Below, one piece after another: positions 1 through 7,726 of a stretch of DNA of 23,243 nucleotides. Numbering within the stretch: position 1 is the stretch's first letter; each line of letters starts with the position of its first letter. Source of the DNA: Fidelibacterota bacterium (GTDB lineage: Bacteria; Fidelibacterota; Marinisomatia; Marinisomatales; TCS55); assembly GCA_014239505.1 (NCBI GenBank), contig JAAZYT010000046.1:1-23243 (forward strand), given 5' to 3'. The notes under the pieces are model-generated. The model ran no database searches, was not told where the DNA came from, and saw only the letters and a list, made by a program, of their open reading frames with translations. Position numbers and translations under genes: made by a program.

Positions 1-2
1 AA

Positions 3-2231
3 GGTGGCATTCATGCGGTGAAAGCTCGCACAGGAAAAGCTCGAAAAATAGAATTTTCAGCACCAGTAAATCGCGAGATAAAAGAAACAATCCGTTTTAA
101 AGTTGATGTTCCACGAACAACGGCCACGACCCGAACTCATCGTTGGTCAACAAAAATTCAAGGTGGAATTTTATATGAATCAATGGGAGACCTATATCTT
201 AAAAAAGGATCTAAAAATAAAAATTTGACAAACTCTAAAGATCATGAAACTAATCCAGTATATGACTCAGGATCTAGAATGATTTATTTTGCTTCATGGA
301 ATGATAAAGATATGGGTTCTGTTTACAAAATGGCGGTGAATAATAATAAAAGGAAAAAAATCACTGATGTTCCCAGTCAGTATGGATCAATCGCAATATC
401 TAAAAAAGGTCATATTGCTTACATTAGAGGCGGTGGATCATTGATCAATGGAAAACTTCTTGAAGGTCAAACTGATTATGAATTGGTTTTGAATTGGAAG
501 GGCAAGGAAACGGAGTTAGCTGATATTACATGGAGCGGTAACCGTTATGCCAAACGACCTCCAACTGTACTATTTGGGACAGATGATCGGATTTATTATT
601 CTGATTATGTGAATGATATACTTACAATTAAATCCATTACTTTGGATGGATTAGATGAAAAGGAAATCTATAAGTTTTCTAATGCAACTCGGGCTGTAAT
701 CTCTCCAGATATGAAATGGATTGCATTTCGAGAATACCACCGCAGTTTTGTAACTCCATTTGAATATGTGGGTAACACTTTAACCGTAAGTGCTGCGGAT
801 AATAAAGCATATACAAAAAGAGTTGATCGAGAGCATGATGGTGATTTTATGTCCTGGTCAAAAGATGGAAGAACACTAGCATGGACTCGAGGTAAATATC
901 ATTATGAAAAAACACTTGATGATATTTTGAAAGAAAATAAGAAAATCTCGAAAACAGATCTTTCATTTACATATGCAATATCTAAACCGGAAAGCGAGAT
1001 TGCGCTCACCAATGTTCGAGTTTTGACCATGGACAGAAATAAGCAAGTTTTAGATAATGCGACTATATTAATTAAAGAAGATGAAATTATTGATGTTGGT
1101 ACATCTGTCAATATTCCAAAAGGTGCGAAAGTATATGATCTAAAAGGACGCACAGTTATGCCGGGGATGTTTGACGCGCATGGACATTATGGAAGTCCTA
1201 TTTCATCACTTAATGTGATTGAACAAAGCCTATATGGTCTTCAGGCTAATTTAGCTTATGGTGTAACAACAATGTATGATGTTTACGGTACCACTCAGAA
1301 AGATTTTTGGGTCTCTGATATGCTTCAAAGAGGTGACCTAGTTGGTCCAAGGATTTATTCAGTAGGAGATCCGATATTTGTTACGAAATACAGATCAAAA
1401 ATGCATCGCCCGATCAAAAGTTTAGAAGACGCATTGGAACATGTAAAATTCAATAAGGACCATGGTGCTACCGCTGTAAAAGATTATTCAAATCATACTC
1501 GTGCAGCACGCCAACATTTGGCGGAAGCAAGTCGCCAATTGGGTGTCAATATAATCAGTGAATCTTTTGGGAATCCTCAAATGAATATGACTCAGATAGT
1601 AGATGGGTTTACGGGGCTTGAACATACTATGGGTCTTGAGCCAATTTATGAGGATGTTATTCAACTATTAAAGGCATCAAAATTAGGAATCACTCCAACA
1701 CTAGTTGTCGTTTATAATGGTCCTTCCGGAGAAACCTATTTCCATCAGACTGAGCGATTATGGGAAGATGAGAAGTTATTACAATTTTTTCGCAAAGATA
1801 AATTAATCCGATTAAGGCGACCCACGTTCTATTGGCCCGATGACCATTATACGGTACAGATGGGGCAGACGTTGAAAAAGCTTTATGATCGTGGAATTAA
1901 ATTACATATGGGTGCACATGGTCAGATGATGGGTCTTGGCGCTCACTGGGAAATGGAATTATTTACTCAAGGTGGATTTACAAATTATGACGCAATCGAG
2001 ATCGCAACGATCAATGGTTTTACACATCACGGACTAGATCATTTGCTAGGATCAATCGAGGTTGGAAAACTTGCAGATATGGTGATTATGACAAAAAATC
2101 CGTTAGATGATATACGCAATACACGTTCAATTGAGTATGTGATAAAAAATGGAATTTTGTTTAGTGGTAAGGATGCTAGTCAAGTTTATCCGACACCTAC
2201 TCCAGCACCAAAGCTCTATTTTAAAGAGTAA
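3..2231 (+). CDS. Exported beta-propeller/amidohydrolase, 5'-truncated by window edge
   Basis: This is the C-terminal part of a TolB/PD40-type beta-propeller fused to a metal-dependent amidohydrolase of the imidazolonepropionase-like group. The frame is open back to base 3, and the residues before the GTG at base 18 read like ordinary coding sequence, so I treat the gene as entering from the left rather than starting there. Repeats such as NPVYDSGSRMIYFASW and RAVISPDMKWIAFREY fit propeller blades. The amidohydrolase domain begins near base 1000. It has the metal-binding HxH motif (HGH, bases 1179-1187, in MFDAHGHYG), a downstream AVKDYSNH segment, a MGAHGQM histidine strand and the usual C-terminal VGKLADMVIMTKNPLDD. 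Family members run to about 1,000 residues and act on cyclic amides, dipeptides or related C-N bonds; the substrate cannot be told from sequence. Its TAA directly abuts the asparaginase remnant on the other strand. Confidence 0.88.
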   Translation, partial: GGIHAVKARTGKARKIEFSAPVNREIKETIRFKVDVPRTTATTRTHRWSTKIQGGILYESMGDLYLKKGSKNKNLTNSKDHETNPVYDSGSRMIYFASWNDKDMGSVYKMAVNNNKRKKITDVPSQYGSIAISKKGHIAYIRGGGSLINGKLLEGQTDYELVLNWKGKETELADITWSGNRYAKRPPTVLFGTDDRIYYSDYVNDILTIKSITLDGLDEKEIYKFSNATRAVISPDMKWIAFREYHRSFVTPFEYVGNTLTVSAADNKAYTKRVDREHDGDFMSWSKDGRTLAWTRGKYHYEKTLDDILKENKKISKTDLSFTYAISKPESEIALTNVRVLTMDRNKQVLDNATILIKEDEIIDVGTSVNIPKGAKVYDLKGRTVMPGMFDAHGHYGSPISSLNVIEQSLYGLQANLAYGVTTMYDVYGTTQKDFWVSDMLQRGDLVGPRIYSVGDPIFVTKYRSKMHRPIKSLEDALEHVKFNKDHGATAVKDYSNHTRAARQHLAEASRQLGVNIISESFGNPQMNMTQIVDGFTGLEHTMGLEPIYEDVIQLLKASKLGITPTLVVVYNGPSGETYFHQTERLWEDEKLLQFFRKDKLIRLRRPTFYWPDDHYTVQMGQTLKKLYDRGIKLHMGAHGQMMGLGAHWEMELFTQGGFTNYDAIEIATINGFTHHGLDHLLGSIEVGKLADMVIMTKNPLDDIRNTRSIEYVIKNGILFSGKDASQVYPTPTPAPKLYFKE

Positions 2232-2373
2232 CTATACTTCGATAAGATAAGTACCTTTAATTGCTTTAAATCCTTTTTTTGACCATGTGGCAACAGTGGG
2301 CTCACCACCTTTTCGCCCTCGAATTGAAGCGCATCCCACATTACCATTTTTAGAAAGAGCTATAATTTTATCA
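2232..2373 (-). pseudogene. 3'-end remnant of a second glycosylasparaginase gene
   Basis: Read on the minus strand, these bases encode 46 residues plus TAG that match the C-terminus of the complete asparaginase at 4056-5084 with five differences (for example CASIRGRKGGEP against CASIRERKGDEP). An ungapped alignment of 2232-2372 with 4056-4196 gives 17 mismatches by my hand count, about 88% identity. It includes a perfect 60-base run (2245-2304 against 4069-4128). Similarity fades upstream of 2373, where the amidase gene ends. There is no start codon or catalytic Thr, so it is a remnant. The differences are mostly third-position or conservative, so the copy diverged as a working gene (or came from a related strain) before being truncated. 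Its stop codon touches the amidohydrolase stop codon. Confidence 0.85.
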
Positions 2374-2377
2374 AATA

Positions 2378-4048
2378 TCAATTATTAAATATGGGAGGAT
2401 ATTTGTCTTCATGGTCAGTTTTTTCTTGATAAAAATTAGCGAATCTTAAGATAGAGGCTTCATCAAAAAGATTTCCGATTAAAGTAATACTCGTTGGTCT
2501 GCCTTTATTATCAAAACCAGAGGGAATAGAGATAGATGGATGACCCGTAAGATTAGTAATAAGACTTTGTTGGCTGCCACGCCCTGGAGCAATTATAACA
2601 TCATAATCTTTAAATAAATCAAACATTTCTTGAATTAACCTTTTCCTGAGACGGTTTGCTTGTAAATATTCAATGGCAGGGATAAATCGACTTTGTCTTA
2701 AAGAGTTTGCTCTAGAGCTAGAAGATTGTTGAGTCATCATATTAATTTGATTGCTTATAATTAACTTATCAAAATATGCACCTGCTTCAGCTCTGAGGAT
2801 CGAATCAAAGGCTCGAAAAGGATATGAGCTTGGAAGAGTAACTGAATCCATAGTTACGCCTATTTCTTTTAAAAAATTTAGAGCGAAAAGCCCATTAGTT
2901 CCTGAGTCAGTCGTATCTTTATCAATAATTTCTTGAATGTATCCTATTCTAAGTGATTTAATATCTTCCTTAAAATTGATTCCAAATGGGATATTATAGA
3001 CAGTTTGATCTCGACCATCTGAACCATTTATAATTGAAAGTATCAATGCGCAGTCTTTTGCATCTCTACATATTGGTCCAACTTTATCCATTGACCAAGA
3101 AAGTGTCATAACGCCATGCCTACTTACACGTCCATAAGTGGGTCTTAAGCCGGTTATTCCACAGCGAGAAGAAGGAGATAGAATAGAGCCCCATGTTTCA
3201 GTTCCAATTGAGAAAGGGACAAGTCCAGCTGATGTAGCGGCGGCTGAACCAGCAGATGATCCAGAAGACCCTTGCTTAAGATCCCAAGGGTTTCGAGTTT
3301 TTCCATTAAACCAAACATCACCTCTTGCTAGGGCACCAGAAGTGAGTTTTGCGATAAGAATTGCACCAGCAGAATTTAATTTTTCAACTATTTCTGCAGT
3401 TTCATCAATAATTTGATCTTTATAAGGCATTGCACCCCAGGTGGTTTTATATTTTTTCACAGAGATGATATCTTTAACACCATATGGTATACCATGAAGT
3501 GGACCACGATATTTTCCTTCAGCAATCTCTTTATCCATCTCACGAGCTTTTATTAAAGCTTCAACTTTTATTAGAGTAATTACTGCTTCCAGTTGGGGGT
3601 TGTATTTTTCAAGACGATTTAAATAAAAATTTGTTAATTCTTCTGAAGTTATTTGTTTTGTTTGTATTAATGATGCGAGCTCAAAAATAGAATAAAATGC
3701 AATTCCATCGTAGTTTTCGGGTATAGATATATCTTTATTTAAATCATATTGAGTATTCTGTTCAATTGATGGAGTAGTGAATCCATTAGGAAGTGGATTA
3801 AATGTCATAGCTGGAGATTCATTGTATTCAATATTAAAAGTACGCGTCGTATCATAAGAGGCCCTATTACGTACCAGGTATTTCATCATGGTATCAATCT
3901 CAGTTTCATTAAACTCAACACCGTATAGTTTTTGTGCTGCAATCACATCTTGCTGTTTAAATGGATAAGGTGAATTAGATGCACAGCTCCAAAATAAAAT
4001 TGTACACAGTAATTTGAAATTTATAAATTGATATTTAATTTTTTTCAA
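2378..4048 (-). CDS. Lipoprotein amidase (amidase signature family)
   Basis: The 556-residue protein belongs to the amidase-signature family, which includes GatA, FAAH and peptide amidases. It should hydrolyse an amide bond outside the cytoplasm. The N-terminus (about 1-22) is hydrophobic and ends in a lipobox-like LFWSC, which suggests an acylated Cys22. The Ser-Ser-Lys triad is visible: Lys192 in GIPYGVKDII, Ser264 in the Ser/Gly-rich stretch 260-268, and nucleophile Ser288 in GTETWGSILSPSSRCGI. I take TTG (4046-4048) as the start because it gives the full signal peptide; the next ATG lies well inside the mature protein. The gene begins 7 bp after the asparaginase stop, so the two are probably one minus-strand operon. 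The export signal and the neighbours argue against a tRNA amidotransferase subunit. Substrate unknown. Confidence 0.88.
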   Translation of the reverse strand: MKKIKYQFINFKLLCTILFWSCASNSPYPFKQQDVIAAQKLYGVEFNETEIDTMMKYLVRNRASYDTTRTFNIEYNESPAMTFNPLPNGFTTPSIEQNTQYDLNKDISIPENYDGIAFYSIFELASLIQTKQITSEELTNFYLNRLEKYNPQLEAVITLIKVEALIKAREMDKEIAEGKYRGPLHGIPYGVKDIISVKKYKTTWGAMPYKDQIIDETAEIVEKLNSAGAILIAKLTSGALARGDVWFNGKTRNPWDLKQGSSGSSAGSAAATSAGLVPFSIGTETWGSILSPSSRCGITGLRPTYGRVSRHGVMTLSWSMDKVGPICRDAKDCALILSIINGSDGRDQTVYNIPFGINFKEDIKSLRIGYIQEIIDKDTTDSGTNGLFALNFLKEIGVTMDSVTLPSSYPFRAFDSILRAEAGAYFDKLIISNQINMMTQQSSSSRANSLRQSRFIPAIEYLQANRLRKRLIQEMFDLFKDYDVIIAPGRGSQQSLITNLTGHPSISIPSGFDNKGRPTSITLIGNLFDEASILRFANFYQEKTDHEDKYPPIFNN

Positions 4049-4055
4049 AAATAGA

Positions 4056-4197
4056 CTAAATCTCTATTAGATAAGTACCTTTAATTGCTTTAAATCCTTT
4101 TTTTGACCATGTGGCAACAGTGGGCTCATCACCCTTTCGCTCTCTAATTGAAGCACATCCCACATCGCCATTTTTTGATAGTGCAACAATTTTATCA
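4056..4197 (-). repeat. Direct repeat with 2232-2373 (asparaginase 3' end), flanking the amidase
   Basis: The last 142 bases of the intact asparaginase gene recur in the same orientation at 2232-2373, on the far side of the amidase gene. Bases 4069-4128 equal 2245-2304 exactly. Recombination between the copies would remove the amidase and leave an intact asparaginase reading frame next to the amidohydrolase. Confidence 0.88.
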
Positions 4198-5084
4198 TTG
4201 AAATCAACTTTTGATGATCCACCATTAATATCAATGATGCGTTTGCAAACAGCTTCACATGCTTCTTGAGCTGTCATTCCGTTGCGCATATATTCAACGC
4301 CAAGAAAGGATCCACAGGATCTAATCATTTCTTCACCTCGACCAGTAGCTCCAACGGCACCAACTTCATTATCGACGTAAAGACCTGCACCAATAATTGG
4401 AGAATCGCCAATGCGACCTGGAATTTTCCAAGCTAGGCCACTTGTAGTGGTAATTCCCGCCATATCGCCATTAGGATTTAGGCCTAAAACATTAATAGTC
4501 CCTGTGCTTCTATCTTGATCATAATTACCATCAACAGGTGGGAAGTAGTCATCTTTGTCAGAAAGGTTTTCTTTCCATTTAACCCAAATTTTTCGTGTAC
4601 TTTCTGTTAGTAGGTTTTCAACTTTAAATCCATGCATTTTAGCAAAATCTTGAGCTCCTTTACCAACAAGATGAATATGATCTGTACGCTCCATAACTAA
4701 TCGAGCTACAGAACACGGAGTTTTGATACCTTCAAGGCAAGCAACAGAGCCGCAATTATGATCTGGCCCATTCATAATTTGCGCATCCAATTGTACAACG
4801 CCATCTTCGTTTGGAAGCCCACCATAGCCAACTGATGTATCTTTTGGATCTAACTCGGTCACATTTGCAGATTTTTCAATGGCATCTAGTAATAATCCAT
4901 TCTTTTTTAATATATCCCAACCAGGTTTAAGTACTTTTTTACCCCATTTTTCTCCTCTGCTGCATAAGATTATCGGATTATTTTTTATGTTGGGATTGCT
5001 CGCAGCTTTTATATTTGATTTAACAAAAGGTAGTGAAATTCCAAGCGCTGATACGGTTTTAATAAATTTTCTTCGATCAATCAT
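4056..5084 (-). CDS. Tat-exported N4-(beta-N-acetylglucosaminyl)-L-asparaginase family hydrolase
   Basis: This 342-residue N-terminal-nucleophile hydrolase is of the glycosylasparaginase/isoaspartyl peptidase family. Known members cleave the GlcNAc-Asn bond or isoaspartyl/Asn side-chain amides after self-processing into two chains. The autocleavage site is visible as STG|TINVL, which makes Thr196 the nucleophile. The family-typical block follows: TTTSGLAWKIPGRIGDSPI, then IGAGLYVDNEVGAVGATGRG. The length suits the family. The N-terminus carries a twin-arginine signal (DRRKFIKT followed by a hydrophobic stretch to about residue 28), so the protein is probably folded and processed in the cytoplasm and exported by Tat. 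ATG at 5082-5084. The amidase follows 7 bp downstream. Together with the propeller/amidohydrolase this suggests scavenging of peptides or glycopeptides in the periplasm, which is an inference. Confidence 0.92.
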   Translation of the reverse strand: MIDRRKFIKTVSALGISLPFVKSNIKAASNPNIKNNPIILCSRGEKWGKKVLKPGWDILKKNGLLLDAIEKSANVTELDPKDTSVGYGGLPNEDGVVQLDAQIMNGPDHNCGSVACLEGIKTPCSVARLVMERTDHIHLVGKGAQDFAKMHGFKVENLLTESTRKIWVKWKENLSDKDDYFPPVDGNYDQDRSTGTINVLGLNPNGDMAGITTTSGLAWKIPGRIGDSPIIGAGLYVDNEVGAVGATGRGEEMIRSCGSFLGVEYMRNGMTAQEACEAVCKRIIDINGGSSKVDFNDKIVALSKNGDVGCASIRERKGDEPTVATWSKKGFKAIKGTYLIEI

Positions 5085-5207
5085 AAGGGTTATCTTTCTA
5101 TAGTATTAAAATCATGAATTTGAAATTGAATATAATAAAAATTAGAATGAGTAGGGGTAAACAATTAGAAGAATTAATTTTCGCGCTTATAATTATCAAA
5201 TTATTAA
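5085..5207. promoter_or_regulatory. Divergent intergenic region, probable promoters
   Basis: This 123-bp AT-rich gap separates the minus-strand asparaginase and the plus-strand transporter, so it should contain promoters for both directions. On the plus strand a TATAAT lies at 5188-5193, only 14 bases before the ATG at 5208. That would give a very short leader. The matching -35 (TTAGAA, 17 bp upstream) is poor. I cannot place the minus-strand promoter. FCB-group promoters differ from sigma-70 consensus, so exact assignment is weak. Confidence 0.35.
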
Positions 5208-6506
5208 ATGAATAATAAAGAAAACGTAACTATTAAACAAATTTTTGATTTATGGTTACCATTAGCCGGTAGTTGGTTTTTAATGGGGATTGAAACCCCT
5301 ATGTTAACCGCATTTGTTGCTCGTATGGCAACGCCAGAGATTACTTTAGCATCGTGGGGTTCAATAGTATACCCTATTTCTCTGGCAATTGAAGGCCCGA
5401 TCATAATGTTACTCGCAGCAAGCACAGCACTTGCGACAGACCGATTAGCATATAATAAACTTTTTAAGTATATGGTAATAATGTCGCTTGTACTTTCATT
5501 TATACATGTCCTTGTTGCTTTTACGCCGTTATACTATATACTAGCTTTAGATTTATTGAATGTACCTGAATCACTGGTAGAACCAGGAAAACTAGGACTA
5601 AGAATCATGACACCATGGACATTTATGATTGCATGGAGAAGACTTAATCAAGGTACAATGATTAAATATGGTAATTCAAAAGCTATTGCGATTGGTACTT
5701 TAATTCGTCTTTTTTCTCTGATAATTATACTTGCCTTTGGACGTTGGTATACAAATCTATCAGGAATTTTTGTTGGATCTTTAGCAGTAGCTATAGCTGT
5801 AACAATGGAAGCCCTCTATGCAGGTAAAGCAGTTCAAAAAATTCTAAAAGAGAGTTTACCTAAAACGAGTAATAATGCACCTATTAATAGAGGTTCATTT
5901 ATTAAGTTTTATTTACCACTTGCCATGACCCCTTTAATGACGCTTTTAATACATCCAGCAGGTTCGGCTGGTATGAGTCGTATGCCTGAAACACTGTCTT
6001 CATTAGCGGCATGGCCTGTAGTTTATGGTTTAATTTTTTTAACTCGTTCAATGGGATTTGCTTTTAATGAGGTGGTAGTCTCATTAGCGGATAAACCTAA
6101 AGGTCTTTTCCAACTAAAACGTTTTGCTAAAGTTCTTTCAATTTCCACTATGGGAATATTAGTCACTATTGCATTTACACCTTTAGGTGAATTTTGGTTT
6201 AGTAAAGTTTCAGGACTTTCTTCAAATTTAGTTGAGCTATCTTCAATTACTATTATGTTTGCTATTTTAATGCCAGGGTATCAAGTCTATCAATCTTGGT
6301 ACGGAGGTCTCCTTGTGCATTACCGTGAAACTAGAGGTATTAGCGAGGCGGTAATGATTTATGTAGGTCTTGCTTTACTTGGCTTGTATTTAGGTACGCA
6401 TTTTGCAAGTGTCCCGGGTATTTATTGGACAATCAATGTTTTTGTTATTTCTGGTCTTTGTCAGACTTTCTTTTTGCGATATAGATATAAGGGTATTAGT
6501 ATATAA
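5208..6506 (+). CDS. MATE-like multipass membrane transporter
   Basis: The protein has 432 residues and about 12 hydrophobic segments with few charges. The architecture resembles the MATE/MOP flippase superfamily: a polar N-terminus, then LWLPLAGSWFLMGIETPM, which resembles the first helix of MATE-type proteins. The segment AWRRLNQGTMIKYGNS, followed by a loop and another helix, recalls bacterial MATE-like proteins and the ANKH (progressive ankylosis) branch of this clan. I am not certain of the branch. It probably exports a small organic ion or lipid-linked molecule across the inner membrane using an ion gradient. It opens a plus-strand run, and the next gene starts 2 bp after its stop, which suggests co-transcription. 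ATG start; no clear Shine-Dalgarno. Substrate unknown. Confidence 0.65.
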   Translation: MNNKENVTIKQIFDLWLPLAGSWFLMGIETPMLTAFVARMATPEITLASWGSIVYPISLAIEGPIIMLLAASTALATDRLAYNKLFKYMVIMSLVLSFIHVLVAFTPLYYILALDLLNVPESLVEPGKLGLRIMTPWTFMIAWRRLNQGTMIKYGNSKAIAIGTLIRLFSLIIILAFGRWYTNLSGIFVGSLAVAIAVTMEALYAGKAVQKILKESLPKTSNNAPINRGSFIKFYLPLAMTPLMTLLIHPAGSAGMSRMPETLSSLAAWPVVYGLIFLTRSMGFAFNEVVVSLADKPKGLFQLKRFAKVLSISTMGILVTIAFTPLGEFWFSKVSGLSSNLVELSSITIMFAILMPGYQVYQSWYGGLLVHYRETRGISEAVMIYVGLALLGLYLGTHFASVPGIYWTINVFVISGLCQTFFLRYRYKGISI

Positions 6507-6508
6507 TT

Positions 6509-7039
6509 ATGGAAAAATCTGATTTAAGAGAGAATATAACTATTAAAACGCCTAAAATTCATGAAACAGCTTTTGTAGCTGATGGAGCTAAAATTATAGG
6601 AGACGTAATATTAAGCGAAAATAGTTCAATTTGGTATAACACTGTTTGTAGAGCAGATATTAATCAAATAATTATTGGAAAAAGGTCAAATATTCAAGAT
6701 AACAGCGTTATTCATCTTGAAAATGATCAAGGTGTAATTGTTGGCAATGATGTAACAGTTGGTCATAATGCTATTATTCATGGTTGTACAATTGGAAATG
6801 GAGCTTTGATAGGTATGGGTGCTATTATAATGAATGGTGCAACTATCGGTAGGGGAGCTGTTATTGGTGCTGGAGCATTAGTTAAAGAAAATATGAAAGT
6901 TCCAGAGCTTGCTTTGGTTGTTGGTATCCCTGGAAAAATTGTTAAAACTCTTACTGAGGATACTTTTAATCAAAATGTTAGATGGGCTAAAAAATATGTT
7001 AAATTGGCAAAACTTCATCAAGAGTCTAGGGAGTTATAG
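6509..7039 (+). CDS. Gamma-class carbonic anhydrase-like hexapeptide-repeat protein
   Basis: This 176-residue left-handed beta-helix protein belongs to the YrdA/PaaY/CaiE-type gamma-carbonic-anhydrase family. Isoleucine/valine-rich hexapeptide repeats run from about residue 20 to 135. The three zinc-ligand histidines are present: His69 in VIHLEND, and His86 and His91 in VGHNAIIHGC. The family marker SIWYNTVCRAD (40-50) and the C-terminal VVGIPGKIVKTL followed by an amphipathic helix are typical. Members form cytoplasmic trimers. Some hydrate CO2 and many have no shown activity, so the reaction is uncertain. The gene starts 2 bp after the transporter and is followed 3 bp later by the SEC-C protein, consistent with one transcript. 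Confidence 0.93.
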   Translation: MEKSDLRENITIKTPKIHETAFVADGAKIIGDVILSENSSIWYNTVCRADINQIIIGKRSNIQDNSVIHLENDQGVIVGNDVTVGHNAIIHGCTIGNGALIGMGAIIMNGATIGRGAVIGAGALVKENMKVPELALVVGIPGKIVKTLTEDTFNQNVRWAKKYVKLAKLHQESREL

Positions 7040-7042
7040 TTT

Positions 7043-7414
7043 ATGAAAGTCAAACGTAATGATACATGTCATTGTGGAAGTGATAAGAAATTTAAAGATT
7101 GCCATGGCAAGAAAAACGCTATAAATCCTTGGAAGAAATATGGCATGTTTACTATTGTATTTGTCATATTAGCGTGGTTTCTAAATGATCTTTTTTTTCA
7201 AGATAGAAAAACTATGAGTTCTGCTCCTCCAGGTAAAGTTTGGTCAGAAGAGCATGGGCATTACCATGATATAAATACAAACCAAACATCTTTCCCGCCT
7301 GTTAATTCAACTTCTCAAAATAATTTAAATGTTCCTCAACCTGAAGGTCCTATCCCTGAAGGTAAAGTTTGGTCTAAAGAACATGGTCATTGGCACGATG
7401 TAGTCAATAATTAA
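7043..7414 (+). CDS. SEC-C zinc motif, membrane anchor and two HGH repeats (function unknown)
   Basis: This 123-residue protein has three parts. Residues 5-23 form a SEC-C zinc-binding motif (Cys9, Cys11, Cys20, His21 in CHCGSDKKFKDCH), as found at the end of SecA and in many small proteins. Residues about 33-52 form one membrane segment (FTIVFVILAWFLNDLFF). The rest should be periplasmic or lumenal and contains two near-copies of a histidine motif: GKVWSEEHGHYHD (64-76) and GKVWSKEHGHWHD (107-119), each preceded by a Pro-rich stretch. The repeats could bind a metal such as zinc. The cytoplasmic SEC-C end might dock on SecB, the translocon or ribosomes, but this is speculation. It sits 3 bp after the hexapeptide protein and 8 bp before the Kazal lipoprotein. 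Confidence 0.85.
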   Translation: MKVKRNDTCHCGSDKKFKDCHGKKNAINPWKKYGMFTIVFVILAWFLNDLFFQDRKTMSSAPPGKVWSEEHGHYHDINTNQTSFPPVNSTSQNNLNVPQPEGPIPEGKVWSKEHGHWHDVVNN

Positions 7415-7422
7415 AATCTATA

Positions 7423-7635
7423 ATGAAGACTCCGAGATTAATATTAGCTTTTCTTTTTTTATTAAGCTGTGAAGACAAGAAAACAGAAAATTGTATAGAT
7501 GAAGATAAAATTTCAAATAATCCATGTACTAAAATCTATGATCCTGTTTGCGGTTGTGATGAAAAAACATATGGAAATCCTTGTGAAGCAAAAAACGCAG
7601 GTGTTATTACTTGGGTTAGTGGAACCTGTTCTTAA
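7423..7635 (+). CDS. Kazal-type protease-inhibitor-like lipoprotein
   Basis: A small 70-residue protein. The signal peptide ends in the lipobox FLLSC, giving a lipid-modified Cys16. The remainder is a single Kazal domain: six cysteines (24, 35, 43, 45, 54, 69) around the hallmark YDPVCGCDEKTYGNPC and the closing AGVITWVSGTC. Kazal domains inhibit serine proteases by presenting a reactive loop. Bacterial one-domain lipoproteins of this kind are common in marine bacteria, but their targets are mostly unknown. The membrane anchor places the inhibitor in the periplasm or on the outer membrane. It starts 8 bp after the SEC-C protein and is probably the last gene of the run that begins at 5208, since a terminator-like hairpin follows. 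Confidence 0.9.
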   Translation: MKTPRLILAFLFLLSCEDKKTENCIDEDKISNNPCTKIYDPVCGCDEKTYGNPCEAKNAGVITWVSGTCS

Positions 7636-7693
7636 ACAATTTATTTTAATAAATTTTTAAAAATTAATATCCATTGGCTCTAAATAGAAAAAC

Positions 7694-7717
7694 GGGTACT
7701 TTTGAGACCCTTTTTTT
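7694..7717 (+). terminator. Weak intrinsic terminator-like hairpin
   Basis: GGGT (7694-7697) can pair with ACCC (7707-7710) across a 9-base loop, directly followed by seven T (7711-7717). The A-rich bases before the stem could pair with part of the T tract. The 4-bp core is short, so termination may be partial. It lies 58 bp after the Kazal gene and 9 bp before the rdgB start, so rdgB needs either readthrough or a promoter overlapping this site. Confidence 0.4.
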
Positions 7718-7726
7718 GAGCTAATT

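Noticed and set aside
18..20. GTG at base 18 as the true start of the amidohydrolase
   Set aside because: The frame is open to base 3, the residues before it look coding, and a beta-propeller of this family should be longer at its N-terminus. The gene is cut by the window edge.
2232..2373. Small functional protein from the asparaginase remnant
   Set aside because: No start codon or ribosome-binding site is available and the segment lacks the nucleophile and substrate pocket; only the last 46 residues of the family remain.
4067..4258. Alternative-frame gene at the end of the asparaginase
   Set aside because: It is a frame-shifted shadow of the conserved asparaginase C-terminus.
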